Source: Sulfurimonas sp. CG01_land_8_20_14_3_00_36_23
Lineage (GTDB): Bacteria; Campylobacterota; Campylobacteria; Campylobacterales; Sulfurimonadaceae
Length of the DNA stretch: 64,000 nt
Reading direction: 5' to 3'
Assembly: GCA_002781365.1 (NCBI GenBank)
Contig: PETN01000037.1
Coordinates: 1-64,000 of the forward strand
Under the pieces are notes generated by a model. That model had not been told where the DNA came from and did not search any database. It was given only the letters and a program-made list of their open reading frames with translations. The position numbers were made by a program, and so were the translations under genes. Below, piece after piece: positions 1-8,177 of this stretch (positions within the stretch are counted from its first letter, which is position 1; every line of letters starts with the position of its first letter).

Positions 1-82
1 CTTTTGTGAAAACCATGAGTCTTTATTGAACTCAACCATTTTATAATATTTGGTTGGTTAATTTATTATACGAAGGGAAAAT

Positions 83-1114
83 ATGAAAAAAATCGTTTTA
101 AGTTTGGCAGTTTGTGCAAGTGTAAGTTTTGCGAATGAAGGGCTCTTAGATGAACTAGGTGTCTCTGCATTTTTAAGCTCTGAAAGTGAAAGTATCTTGG
201 GTGAGTTTGGTATTCCTTCAAAACAAGAGGAGAGTATGCTCTCTGTAGATGCTGGTATGTGGTATATCTCTTGGAATCAAGCTTCAACTGCCTCAGATAT
301 GCTCAAAAATGCTTCAGATGCTATCAATACAACTTATAACATTGAGAGCAGTTTAGCGTATGTGATGAAGTTGAATTTAAAGTATAAATACTTAAGTTGG
401 AGCACTGAATATTATAATAAAGCATCAGCATCCTCTAGTGCTGATGAAGCAAGTGGATTAAATATTGGTATCTCTCTTTTAGACTATATTCCATATATTA
501 ATGTAGAGATGAAGTATGTTAAAGCCGACTTTAAAGGGGGTATAAATGCAATAAGAGCCTCTGATGGAGCTACAAGCGATGGTTCATTTGCAACTACTCT
601 TAATATTGCAGATATCATTATCTATCCTTTTAATGATTACTTAGGCTTTGGGTATAGAAGTTATGAGTATGAGGTACCACAAGATTTATATCTTATAGAT
701 AATAGTGATGGAACATTGGCAGGTATTTCAGGAATAGATGATATTAACTATAAGGGTAGTTTTTACACAGTGGTCTTAGATAACAAAAGAATCGTGGATG
801 TTAAAACAAATTATAATGGGCTAGTTTATTCTGCATCTTATGGTATTGGAAAACTCTCTCCAACAAGTACCACAAATGCAGCTCTAAACAAATACTATGC
901 TGAGAGTGATGCTCAATATTATGATGTACTTGTTGGGTACGCATATAAAGTAAAGTCAAAAGACTCTTTTGACTATGGAGTAACTGTTGGATATAGATAT
1001 AACAAAATAGTAACGAGCGCAAATAAAGCATCCAATAGTGATAATTATAGTTTAATAACTGAATTTAACACAGAATTTCATGGACCAATTATTAATTTAA
1101 CACTTAGTTATTAG
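83..1114 (+). CDS. Putative outer-membrane beta-barrel protein
   Basis: A 343-residue protein begins with a signal peptide (MKKIVLSLAVCASVSFA, cleavage likely after residue 17). The rest alternates short polar and aromatic stretches typical of beta strands. It ends in a strand with a C-terminal aromatic residue (INLTLSY), the usual mark for BAM-dependent outer-membrane insertion. No catalytic motif is visible. AAGGG lies just upstream of the ATG, and a TATAAT box sits at 42-47. It stands alone and converges on the TRIC gene. I do not recognise the family; a porin-like or surface role is inference from fold features only. Confidence 0.7.
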   Translation: MKKIVLSLAVCASVSFANEGLLDELGVSAFLSSESESILGEFGIPSKQEESMLSVDAGMWYISWNQASTASDMLKNASDAINTTYNIESSLAYVMKLNLKYKYLSWSTEYYNKASASSSADEASGLNIGISLLDYIPYINVEMKYVKADFKGGINAIRASDGATSDGSFATTLNIADIIIYPFNDYLGFGYRSYEYEVPQDLYLIDNSDGTLAGISGIDDINYKGSFYTVVLDNKRIVDVKTNYNGLVYSASYGIGKLSPTSTTNAALNKYYAESDAQYYDVLVGYAYKVKSKDSFDYGVTVGYRYNKIVTSANKASNSDNYSLITEFNTEFHGPIINLTLSY

Positions 1115-1146
1115 TTGAATTGATTTGACTATTTTAACTGTCAAAC

Positions 1147-1764
1147 CTAGTTTAGTCTTGGCAGATTCCATCCTCTTTTAAAAGCAATAAGTCTTAAAAT
1201 TATAGAACAAACTGCCACGGTTGAAAGCGTGACTTCATTTAAGCTGTTCAACGCTTCAAGTGTTGCTAAGGAGAGGGCTACTATAACTGCGATAGAGCCA
1301 TAAAAATCACTTATCAAGACCGTTGGAACTTGATTTATCATGATGTCTCTGGTGACTCCACCACCAACTGCTGTGATAAAACTCAGGATGATGATACCAA
1401 AAAAATTATACTCTGCATGGATGGCCAAAATTGCTCCTGTGATACTAAAGGCAACGAGACCTATTGTATCGCTCACAACAAACATCCATTTTCTCTCAAT
1501 CGAAGGTTTTTTATAGAGCTTAAAAATATAAGCGATTAAAATTGTTCCCAAAAGTGTGAGGGCAGGGTATAAAGAGGTAAATGCAAAGGGTGTAGAGCTA
1601 AGTATCGCATCTCTGATGATACCACCGCCAAGTGCTGTAAGCCCAGACGCTATGACTATTCCCAATATATCTAAATCATTTTTTATCGCGATAAGAAAGC
1701 CACTTATACTAAAAGCGATGATTCCAATAATGTCTGCAAATATAAAAAAGTCTGGCATGTACAA
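1147..1764 (-). CDS. TRIC/UPF0126 family membrane protein
   Basis: The 205-residue hydrophobic protein has two repeats of the UPF0126 (TRIC-type cation channel, YadS/YicG-like) domain. Each repeat has a Gly-rich helix break followed by Arg-Asp: LGGGIIRDAIL in the first half and VGGGVTRDIMI in the second. About seven membrane helices are expected. Prokaryotic TRIC homologues form trimeric potassium-permeable channels; the physiological role here is unknown. The start codon sits one base past the stop of the gamma carbonic anhydrase homologue upstream, so the two genes are probably cotranscribed. Confidence 0.85.
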   Translation of the reverse strand: MYMPDFFIFADIIGIIAFSISGFLIAIKNDLDILGIVIASGLTALGGGIIRDAILSSTPFAFTSLYPALTLLGTILIAYIFKLYKKPSIERKWMFVVSDTIGLVAFSITGAILAIHAEYNFFGIIILSFITAVGGGVTRDIMINQVPTVLISDFYGSIAVIVALSLATLEALNSLNEVTLSTVAVCSIILRLIAFKRGWNLPRLN

Positions 1765-1765
1765 A

Positions 1766-2293
1766 TTACTCTATATAGTTGTTTTTAAACTCTACATATC
1801 TTGAAGCAGATGCGTAAAGTTCTTTGACTTCATCCTCATTTAGCTCTCTTACAACTTTTGCAGGGCTTCCCATAATGAGTGAACGTGGAGGAAATATTTT
1901 ATTTTTAGTAACCAATGCACCAGCACCTACAATCGACTCTTTACCAATGACTGCTCCATCGAGAATTGTTGCACTCATACCGATGAGACAGGCATCTTCA
2001 ATAGTACATCCGTGAAGCATTACACGGTGACCGATGGTGACATCATCTCCGATTATCGTCGGGTGACCATCGCTTTTATCTGCTTTTTTATAGTGTGTCA
2101 CATGAATCATGCTCAAATCTTGAACGCTCACACGATTGCCGATCTTTATATAATGGACATCGCCTCTAACAACACATCCAAACCAGATAGAACAATCTTT
2201 TCCACATGCCACATCTCCGATAACATCTGCAGAAGCGGCAATCCAAGTTTGCTCTCCAATCTTAGGTAAAGTACCTTTATATGCGTAAATCAT
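1766..2293 (-). CDS. Gamma carbonic anhydrase family protein (YrdA type)
   Basis: The 175-residue protein is a left-handed beta-helix built from hexapeptide repeats (for example IGDDVTIGHRV, IGMSATILDGAVIG). It has the YrdA/CaiE-type gamma-carbonic anhydrase signature: RGDVHYIKIG, then a His-containing HVTHY, then IGHRVMLHG supplying metal-binding histidines. The length is normal for the family. Whether it hydrates CO2 is not known for most YrdA-type proteins. It is followed immediately by the TRIC gene. One copy of the uptake-like 12-mer is read here as V-A-C-G-K. Confidence 0.85.
   Translation of the reverse strand: MIYAYKGTLPKIGEQTWIAASADVIGDVACGKDCSIWFGCVVRGDVHYIKIGNRVSVQDLSMIHVTHYKKADKSDGHPTIIGDDVTIGHRVMLHGCTIEDACLIGMSATILDGAVIGKESIVGAGALVTKNKIFPPRSLIMGSPAKVVRELNEDEVKELYASASRYVEFKNNYIE
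2199..2210 (-). repeat. Uptake-like 12-mer, copy 1
   Basis: Exact GGCATGTGGAAA on the minus strand inside the gamma carbonic anhydrase gene, read as ACGK. Confidence 0.9.
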
Positions 2294-2323
2294 TGAATCA
2301 ACCTTTTTTAGAGTTTTTAAATT

Positions 2324-3562
2324 TTATTTTATAACACCCGTGCCACGCCAGTTAGCCGAATGATAGATAGTAGTCGCATTTTTTCTTGCATAAAATTTGA
2401 GTAAAAGTTTTTGCAGGGTCGGTTCTATAGAAGGAGCGAACCAAGCGTTGTTACTGATGGCGATGAGAAAATCAACATCTCCTTCATAAAGCTCTTTACA
2501 CGTTGCCTCATAACAGATGGCACTTCTAAATTTCACACCTTTGATGATGAAGTCTGTAGGAGCATCTGCTGTCATAAAATCAGCTTGCCCTGCAAAGAAG
2601 AAATCATTAATTATTTTTTGTGCAAATTTTGGAAGAGGAACATACTCTCCAAAGGGAACAAGTATCATCTTTTTCGCAATCTCAACCTTTCCATTTTGAA
2701 AAAAGTAGGTCACATTATAGTGATTTCCCTCTTCATGAAGAAGTGCACCAGCAATGATGGAAATTTTGTAGGAGAGTGCTGTGAGCGTTTTTTGCAAGTT
2801 TGGATGGGTATTCATAAAAAGAGGGAAACAGGATTCAGGTAATACAACGACATCATACCCTTCATCAATTGCACCTAAAATCGCATTGATGTTGCTTTGA
2901 GAAATCGGATGTTTAAACTCTCTGAGCCACTTTTGATCCTGTTTTATATCTGTGCTTATGAGTTTGATTTTAAGCGGTGCATCTTTTTGAATGGCAGGAG
3001 AGAAGTTTAAAGCGAAAAAAATTAAAAGAAGCGGTGCATACTTAAAGGGTGTGCTTAGGTATTTAGGCAGACTCAGAGCTAACAATACAAGCGCTAACTG
3101 GTATTTGAAAACACCAATATAACTCTCAACAAAGAGAAGCTCGATTTGGAGCCAGTTAAAATCTAGAGGTTCAAAAAAACTAAGTCCAAAGAGGAGAAGT
3201 GCGCGAATGTAAACCTTCGCGGTAAGTGACAAAACACCAAAAAAGAGCATGTAAATAAGTGCAAATCCAAGTGTAACAAAGGGTGTGAGATAGCCGACAC
3301 CATTATATTTAAAACTATACCCTATCCAGTAAAACCATAAAATACCAATCAAAAATCCTGCAATCAGCACTGCTCTTTTAGGGATATAAAGAAAAAGTGC
3401 CATAGCTGAGAGACCAAAGAGTGTATTGACTATCTTAATTGTAAGTCCAAAATGCTCAAAATAGATAAAGGCAGAAAAGAGAAGTGCTGTAGCAATTCCA
3501 CATGCCAAATCAAAGTGTAAAGTGCTTATATTATTTTTAATATTGAGTAGTTTTTTTATCAT
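2324..3562 (-). CDS. lnt: Apolipoprotein N-acyltransferase
   Basis: Lnt adds the third acyl chain to the N-terminal cysteine of lipoproteins in the inner membrane. The N-terminal half (residues about 10-190) is a series of membrane helices. The C-terminal half is a nitrilase-type domain with the catalytic triad: Glu in VVLPESCFPLF, Lys in KKMILVPFGEYVP and Cys in RSAICYEAT. At 412 residues it is shorter than the E. coli enzyme (512), as is common in this phylum. It may serve the LptE and UPF0323 lipoproteins encoded in this window. The gene is monocistronic or precedes the gamma carbonic anhydrase gene by 30 bases. Confidence 0.92.
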   Translation of the reverse strand: MIKKLLNIKNNISTLHFDLACGIATALLFSAFIYFEHFGLTIKIVNTLFGLSAMALFLYIPKRAVLIAGFLIGILWFYWIGYSFKYNGVGYLTPFVTLGFALIYMLFFGVLSLTAKVYIRALLLFGLSFFEPLDFNWLQIELLFVESYIGVFKYQLALVLLALSLPKYLSTPFKYAPLLLIFFALNFSPAIQKDAPLKIKLISTDIKQDQKWLREFKHPISQSNINAILGAIDEGYDVVVLPESCFPLFMNTHPNLQKTLTALSYKISIIAGALLHEEGNHYNVTYFFQNGKVEIAKKMILVPFGEYVPLPKFAQKIINDFFFAGQADFMTADAPTDFIIKGVKFRSAICYEATCKELYEGDVDFLIAISNNAWFAPSIEPTLQKLLLKFYARKNATTIYHSANWRGTGVIK

Positions 3563-3645
3563 ACGGGATTATACAAGAAAATAGTTGATAGTAAAAGATA
3601 AATCTAATATGATAGAATAAGGCAAAAAAAAAGGGTTCCAAGTTA

Positions 3646-4683
3646 ATGAAAATGATTATGTCAGAGTCAAAAGATGCTCAAGATGCCTATAGATTAGTTC
3701 GAAGTTTACAAAAAAGATTTGTAGATAAGTTAGACGCTTTAAGTGAAAAAAGAGGGGAAAATAAAAAGTTTCAAGAAGTTACTTGGCTCAGAGATAATGG
3801 GTTTCATGGTGGAGGAAGTAGGTTTGAAGCACGTGATGAAAAACTTTTTAACACAGCAAGCGTCAATGTTTCTCAAGTCCATTATGATGACATGGCAGAT
3901 AAAAATCTTCAATGTGCGACTGCCATTTCAACTATTATTCATCCTAAAAATCCTCATGTTCCTTCGATTCATATCCATATTAGCCTAACGCAGCTAAGAG
4001 ACAACAGCTCTTACTGGCGTGTGATGGCAGATTTAAATCCGAGTATCGTTGATGAAAATGATAAAACAGTTTTTGAAAATGCTTTGAAAAAACTATCAGA
4101 GAGTAGATATGAAGAGGGGTCTTTGCAAGGAAATAAATATTTTGATATTCCTGCACTTGAGAGACATAGAGGTGTGAGTCACTTCTATCTTGAAAATTAT
4201 AAAACTGCAAGCAATGAAGAGGACGCTCTTTTTGCGCAATCATTTGGAGAGGGCGTTATTGATACCTATATCGATATTATAGATGCAGCTTTTGCAACTA
4301 GAACAGTTGTAAGCCAAGAGGATTTAAAAGCGCAGTTAGCGTATCACACACTCTACCTTTTTCAGGTTTTAACACTCGATAGAGGAACAACTTCAGGACT
4401 CCTGATTCATAATCAAAACGATGTTGGAATTATGGGTTCACTCCCGAGTTTTATAGATAAAGAGCTGTTACAATCATGGCAAGAGAGAGTGCAAACTCCA
4501 CAAGATGAACTTGTACAAAATATTGCAAATGCAATCGATGATGGAGGTGCTGTGGATGTTCCAACGAAAGTAAAACTTGCAGAAGTTGTGAGAGAACATT
4601 ATGTGAAATATCCCCAAGCATTGCAAATGCAGGCAAGTGGTAACACAATACCGAGCACGATAAGTAACCACGAAATTAAATAA
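3646..4683 (+). CDS. hemF: Coproporphyrinogen III oxidase, oxygen-dependent (HemF-like)
   Basis: The protein matches the HemF family, which decarboxylates coproporphyrinogen III to protoporphyrinogen IX with O2 in haem synthesis. Visible signatures are GGGSRFEA, NTASVNVSQVHYDD, STIIHPKNPHVPSIHIHIS and SSYWRVMADLNPSI. The HPxNPxxPxxHxN/H block is the active-site region of the family. At 345 residues it is longer than E. coli HemF (299). The start is uncertain because Met codons occur at residues 1, 3 and 5 and the ribosome site is weak. An aerobic enzyme suggests at least microaerobic life. The protein is clearly divergent, so the assignment rests on motif blocks. Confidence 0.75.
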   Translation: MKMIMSESKDAQDAYRLVRSLQKRFVDKLDALSEKRGENKKFQEVTWLRDNGFHGGGSRFEARDEKLFNTASVNVSQVHYDDMADKNLQCATAISTIIHPKNPHVPSIHIHISLTQLRDNSSYWRVMADLNPSIVDENDKTVFENALKKLSESRYEEGSLQGNKYFDIPALERHRGVSHFYLENYKTASNEEDALFAQSFGEGVIDTYIDIIDAAFATRTVVSQEDLKAQLAYHTLYLFQVLTLDRGTTSGLLIHNQNDVGIMGSLPSFIDKELLQSWQERVQTPQDELVQNIANAIDDGGAVDVPTKVKLAEVVREHYVKYPQALQMQASGNTIPSTISNHEIK

Positions 4684-4717
4684 TTTTTTATTCAGTCGTA
4701 TATTAATGTAATTTTTG

Positions 4718-4723
4718 TATAAT
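4718..4723 (+). promoter_or_regulatory. Promoter -10 box for yajC-secDF
   Basis: TTTTTGTATAATCCC: a TATAAT box with an upstream T-rich stretch and TG-type extension, 35 bases before yajC. The same 15-base arrangement recurs at 7640-7654. Confidence 0.7.
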
Positions 4724-4757
4724 CCCTGCAAATTAATCAAAGAGGATACCCTAGAGT

Positions 4758-5024
4758 ATGGAAATTATAAGTCAGTTATTACCATTTGTGTTTTTAATCG
4801 CAATTATGTACTTCGTTATTATTCGCCCGCAACAAAAAGAGGCTAAAGCAAGAAAAGAGATGATAGAAGCTCTTAAAAAAGGTGATAAAGTAATCACTAG
4901 CAGTGGTTTTATTGTAGTTGTACATAAAATTGAAGAAAACTTTTTAAGTATAAAAATGAACGATGATGTAATAGTGAAAATAACGAAAGACTCTATCATA
5001 AAGAAGTTTGAGGATGAAGCTTAA
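4758..5024 (+). CDS. yajC: Preprotein translocase subunit YajC
   Basis: The 88-residue protein has one N-terminal membrane helix (about residues 5-22) followed by the family motif IRPQQKEAKARKEM and a small cytosolic domain (LKKGDKVITSSGFIVVV). YajC associates with SecDF at the SecYEG translocon. It is the first gene of yajC-secD-secF, and its 3' end overlaps the start of secD. Confidence 0.95.
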   Translation: MEIISQLLPFVFLIAIMYFVIIRPQQKEAKARKEMIEALKKGDKVITSSGFIVVVHKIEENFLSIKMNDDVIVKITKDSIIKKFEDEA

Positions 5025-6579
5025 TTATCGCATAGTTATTTTCGCTTTCGCGATAGTTCTTGGAATATTTTTCTCAGCTCCCTCTCTTCTGCAACTCCAA
5101 GATGGAAAAAAAGTTACTTTAGGTCTTGATCTTCAAGGTGGCTTGCACATGCTTTTAGGTGTAAAAACAGAGGAGGCTACCAAGTCCCGTATTAAATCCA
5201 TTGCTGCAAGTATTAAACATTTTAGTGACAGAAAAGATATTCTCGTAGATAGTCTGAAATTTGATGAAACAACAATCACCTTCTCGCTTTTAGATGTAGA
5301 TGATGTCAAAGTTGTGAAAGCATTTTTAGATGAGATGGAAGGTATTGAGGCACTCATAAACGACGATAGCTTTTCTCTCTCTTTAACTGCCCAAGAGATT
5401 GTGAAAACTGAGAAGCAGGCAATCGATCAAGCGATTGAGACGATTCGTAACAGACTTGATCAGTTTGGTTTAGCGGAGCCAGTTGTTGCACGTCAAGGTG
5501 AAGAGAAGATTCTTGTTCAACTTGCAGGGATTAAAACTCAAGAAGAGGAACAACGTGCGAGAGAACTTATCTCTCGTGCCGCGAAACTTGAGCTTATGGC
5601 AGTGGATGAAGAGCGAACTGCGCGTGTGCATACTATGAATGATATAGATGCGGCACTCTATGGAGATGTCATCTTAGAAGATGTGAAAAATCCTGCAATT
5701 AAATATCTTGTGCATGAGATTCCTGTACTTGATGGCAATATGCTCACGGATGCTTCGATGGGCTTTGACCAAAACAACAGACCTCTGATTAACTTTAAGT
5801 TAAATGCTGAGGGTGCTGAGATTTTCGGTGATTTTACTGGTAAAAGTGTTGGAAAAAGATTAGCTGTTGTATTAGATGGAAAAGTTTACTCTGCTCCAAA
5901 TATCAATGAGCGTATCGGTGGTGGTTCAGGTCAGATTTCTGGAAGTTACACTGTTATGGAAGCTAAAGATTTGGCGATTGCACTTCGTTCAGGTGCGCTT
6001 TTGGCTCCGATTTATCTTATGGAAAAACGCTCAGTTGGACCAAGTTTAGGTGCAGATAGTATTCAAGCGAGTATGGTAGCACTCATCGGCGGTTTTATCT
6101 TAGTTATTATATTTATGGTTGTCTATTACAAAATGGCTGGTGTGATTGCAAATATTGCTTTGATTGCCAACCTCTTTATAATTTTAGCCGTTATGTCACT
6201 CTTTGGCGCGACACTGACTCTTCCAGGAATGGCAGGTATTGTTTTAACTGTCGGTATGGCAGTCGATGCGAATGTTATTATCTCCGAGAGAATCCGTGAG
6301 TTGGTTTATGAGGGCAAGTCCATGCATAAAGCAATAGAAGAGGGTTATTCAAACGCGATGCGAGCAATTTTAGATGCAAACATTACAACACTTATTGCAG
6401 CGGTTGTTCTTTATGCGTATGGAACGGGCGCGATTAAAGGGTTTGCAATAACAATAAGCATAGGTATTTTAGCTTCAATGGTAACTGCGATTTTAGGTAC
6501 ACATGGAATTTACCAGATGTTAGAAACAAAAATTCAAAAGAGCAAAAACAACAATTTTTGGTTCGGGATTAAGGGCTAA
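5014..6579 (+). CDS. secD: Protein translocase subunit SecD
   Basis: SecD uses the proton-motive force to help complete protein export. The N-terminal helix is followed by GLDLQGGLHMLLGV, a large periplasmic domain, and five C-terminal helices with GMAVDANVIISERIRE, the conserved proton-path Asp/Arg motif. I place the start at the ATG giving MKLNYRIVIF (521 residues), preceded by AAGAAG; an in-frame TTG lies two codons upstream. It overlaps yajC by 11 bases and precedes secF by two. Confidence 0.96.
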   Translation: MKLNYRIVIFAFAIVLGIFFSAPSLLQLQDGKKVTLGLDLQGGLHMLLGVKTEEATKSRIKSIAASIKHFSDRKDILVDSLKFDETTITFSLLDVDDVKVVKAFLDEMEGIEALINDDSFSLSLTAQEIVKTEKQAIDQAIETIRNRLDQFGLAEPVVARQGEEKILVQLAGIKTQEEEQRARELISRAAKLELMAVDEERTARVHTMNDIDAALYGDVILEDVKNPAIKYLVHEIPVLDGNMLTDASMGFDQNNRPLINFKLNAEGAEIFGDFTGKSVGKRLAVVLDGKVYSAPNINERIGGGSGQISGSYTVMEAKDLAIALRSGALLAPIYLMEKRSVGPSLGADSIQASMVALIGGFILVIIFMVVYYKMAGVIANIALIANLFIILAVMSLFGATLTLPGMAGIVLTVGMAVDANVIISERIRELVYEGKSMHKAIEEGYSNAMRAILDANITTLIAAVVLYAYGTGAIKGFAITISIGILASMVTAILGTHGIYQMLETKIQKSKNNNFWFGIKG

Positions 6580-6581
6580 TT

Positions 6582-7553
6582 ATGGAATTTTTTAAATACA
6601 CAAAAACATTTAACTTTATGGGCAAGTCTAAAATGGCTATGGTTTTATCTATTGTTTTAGTGCTCTCTTCACTTCTGCTTTTAGCGATTAAAGGCTTGAA
6701 TTACGGTGTAGATTTTGCAGGTGGAACGATTGTTCAGGTTAAATACGACACAACGGCTCCTATTGATTTAATGCGAGAAAAATTAAAGTCAAATGAGATT
6801 TTTTCAGGTGCTTCTGTCACTGAATTTGGTTCAGCAGAAGAGGTTGTAATTCGTATGAAAACAACAACTGGAGATGTGACAGTTGATATCGGCGATGTAA
6901 CGCGTGAGGCTTTAAAAGATACGGGCAATTATGAGATTCGTCGTGTAGATATAGTAGGTCCAAAAGTTGGGAGTGAACTTAAAGAGAAAGGGATTACCTC
7001 TCTTCTCTTAGCTGTGCTTGGAATCTTGATTTATGTTGCTTTTAGATTTGAGTGGAGATTTGCCCTTGCTTCTATTATTGCACTTATCCATGATGTCTCT
7101 ATCGCTCTTGGAGCGATAACGCTTGTAGGCTTGGATGTTAATCTTGATGTTTTGGCGGCACTTCTTACAATTTTAGGATACTCTCTTAATGATACAATCA
7201 TTGTATTTGACCGTATTCGCGAGGGTGTTACTGACTCACGAACAAAAGAGTTAGCAGATACTATCAACGAGTCTATTACACGTACTTTAGCACGTACAAC
7301 ACTTACTTCCCTCACGACTTTCTTCGTTGTATTTACGCTCTTTATATTTGGTGGTGAGATTATTCACTCTTTTGCATTTACACTTCTTGTTGGTGTTGTA
7401 GTGGGTACATACTCCTCTATTTTTGTAGCTTCACCTATACTTTTGGCTTTTGGTTTTGATGTTAAAAAATACCATAACAAGTTGGCTGATAAGGCAAAAA
7501 GAGAAGCAGAGAAAGAGAGAATACGCGCTCAGTACGAATCAGGCGTGATGTAA
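6582..7553 (+). CDS. secF: Protein translocase subunit SecF
   Basis: The 323-residue partner of SecD has six membrane helices and the family motifs GVDFAGGTIVQV in the N-terminal region and GYSLNDTIIVFDRIRE in the membrane core. The C-terminus is a charged cytosolic tail. It lies directly after secD, and the operon ends at a strong terminator. Confidence 0.96.
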   Translation: MEFFKYTKTFNFMGKSKMAMVLSIVLVLSSLLLLAIKGLNYGVDFAGGTIVQVKYDTTAPIDLMREKLKSNEIFSGASVTEFGSAEEVVIRMKTTTGDVTVDIGDVTREALKDTGNYEIRRVDIVGPKVGSELKEKGITSLLLAVLGILIYVAFRFEWRFALASIIALIHDVSIALGAITLVGLDVNLDVLAALLTILGYSLNDTIIVFDRIREGVTDSRTKELADTINESITRTLARTTLTSLTTFFVVFTLFIFGGEIIHSFAFTLLVGVVVGTYSSIFVASPILLAFGFDVKKYHNKLADKAKREAEKERIRAQYESGVM

Positions 7554-7579
7554 AATCAGTTAAAGTTATAATTCCTCTT

Positions 7580-7620
7580 CCTTGTTTTGAAGTTTTACTT
7601 CAAAACAGGGCTTTTTTTTT
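7580..7620 (+). terminator. Rho-independent terminator after secF
   Basis: A 14-bp stem (7580-7593 with 7597-7610, one G-T pair) and a 3-base loop, followed by C and nine T residues. It closes yajC-secD-secF. Confidence 0.93.
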
Positions 7621-7645
7621 CAGACACTCCTTAAGATACTTTTTG

Positions 7646-7651
7646 TATAAT
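7646..7651 (+). promoter_or_regulatory. Promoter -10 box for the structured leader, small membrane protein and leuS
   Basis: TATAAT within TTTTTGTATAATCCC, the same context as the yajC promoter. It predicts a transcript starting near 7658 and hence an untranslated leader of about 170 bases. Confidence 0.7.
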
Positions 7652-7657
7652 CCCTTC

Positions 7658-7829
7658 AATTAATTTAATAACAAAAAAGAGTAGTGTCGTGGGCTTTCCG
7701 CCGAGGAAATCTTAGCGATAGCGTAGGTAGCGGAATCGTGGTGCCCCTTGAGGGTATACTTCCGTTACCGTTATCAAATAAATGTAGGGGGTTCCCTTCA
7801 TTTTATAAAGTAAAATTAAGGGATATAGT
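7658..7829 (+). ncRNA. Structured 5' leader, candidate cis-regulatory RNA
   Basis: This non-coding stretch is G+C-richer than its flanks and can form competing helices. GGTAGCGGAA (7726-7735) pairs fully, with one G-T, to TTCCGTTACC (7760-7769). Its GCGGAA part can instead pair with TTCCGC at 7696-7701, extended by GGGC (7691-7694) with GCCC (7743-7746). TCCCTT (7793-7798) is the exact complement of the Shine-Dalgarno AAGGGA (7818-7823) of the next gene. Mutually exclusive helices plus a sequestered ribosome site is riboswitch-like architecture. I could not match it to TPP, cobalamin, c-di-GMP, T-box, SRP, tmRNA or RNase P consensus elements. A free-standing small RNA is the alternative. Confidence 0.5.
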
Positions 7830-8168
7830 ATGGATTGGGGTAAAGTAATTTATGTGTTTTTCTCACTAATGAGTTTAACATCTATAGCGGGATTTTTATA
7901 TGAGCATAGTGCTGTTTCACTCTTTGTTGCAGGAAGTTTAAATCTTGTTTCTACATTTTTAAAGATTGGTGTGAGAAACCTTCTCTCAGCAGAGCTTTTA
8001 GCTTCGTCACTTGTAGCTGATTTACACCTAATACCAGCATTTATCTACTTAGCTGTTCTAGGAAATGAAGAGTGGGCTATTGCTTTAACTATCGGGGCTT
8101 TAATAGCAAATATTTTTTCTATGGGTCTTGTATATATTGAGAGTTCTAAAACTCATGATGAATACTAG
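7830..8168 (+). CDS. Small integral membrane protein (DUF6394/HP1548-like)
   Basis: The 112-residue protein has about three hydrophobic helices (residues 5-25, 25-45, 65-100) and a short polar tail. It sits between secF and leuS, the position held by HP1548 in H. pylori, and ends six bases before the TTG codons of leuS. No function is known. Its ribosome site AAGGGA lies in the structured leader and is complementary to a segment 20 bases upstream. It is probably cotranscribed with leuS. Confidence 0.75.
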   Translation: MDWGKVIYVFFSLMSLTSIAGFLYEHSAVSLFVAGSLNLVSTFLKIGVRNLLSAELLASSLVADLHLIPAFIYLAVLGNEEWAIALTIGALIANIFSMGLVYIESSKTHDEY

Positions 8169-8177
8169 GAGATATTG

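Noticed and set aside
7658..7829. T-box or c-di-GMP-I riboswitch before leuS
   Set aside because: GGTAGCGG resembles part of the GEMM motif and GGTGCC part of a T-box, but the other conserved blocks of both classes are absent.
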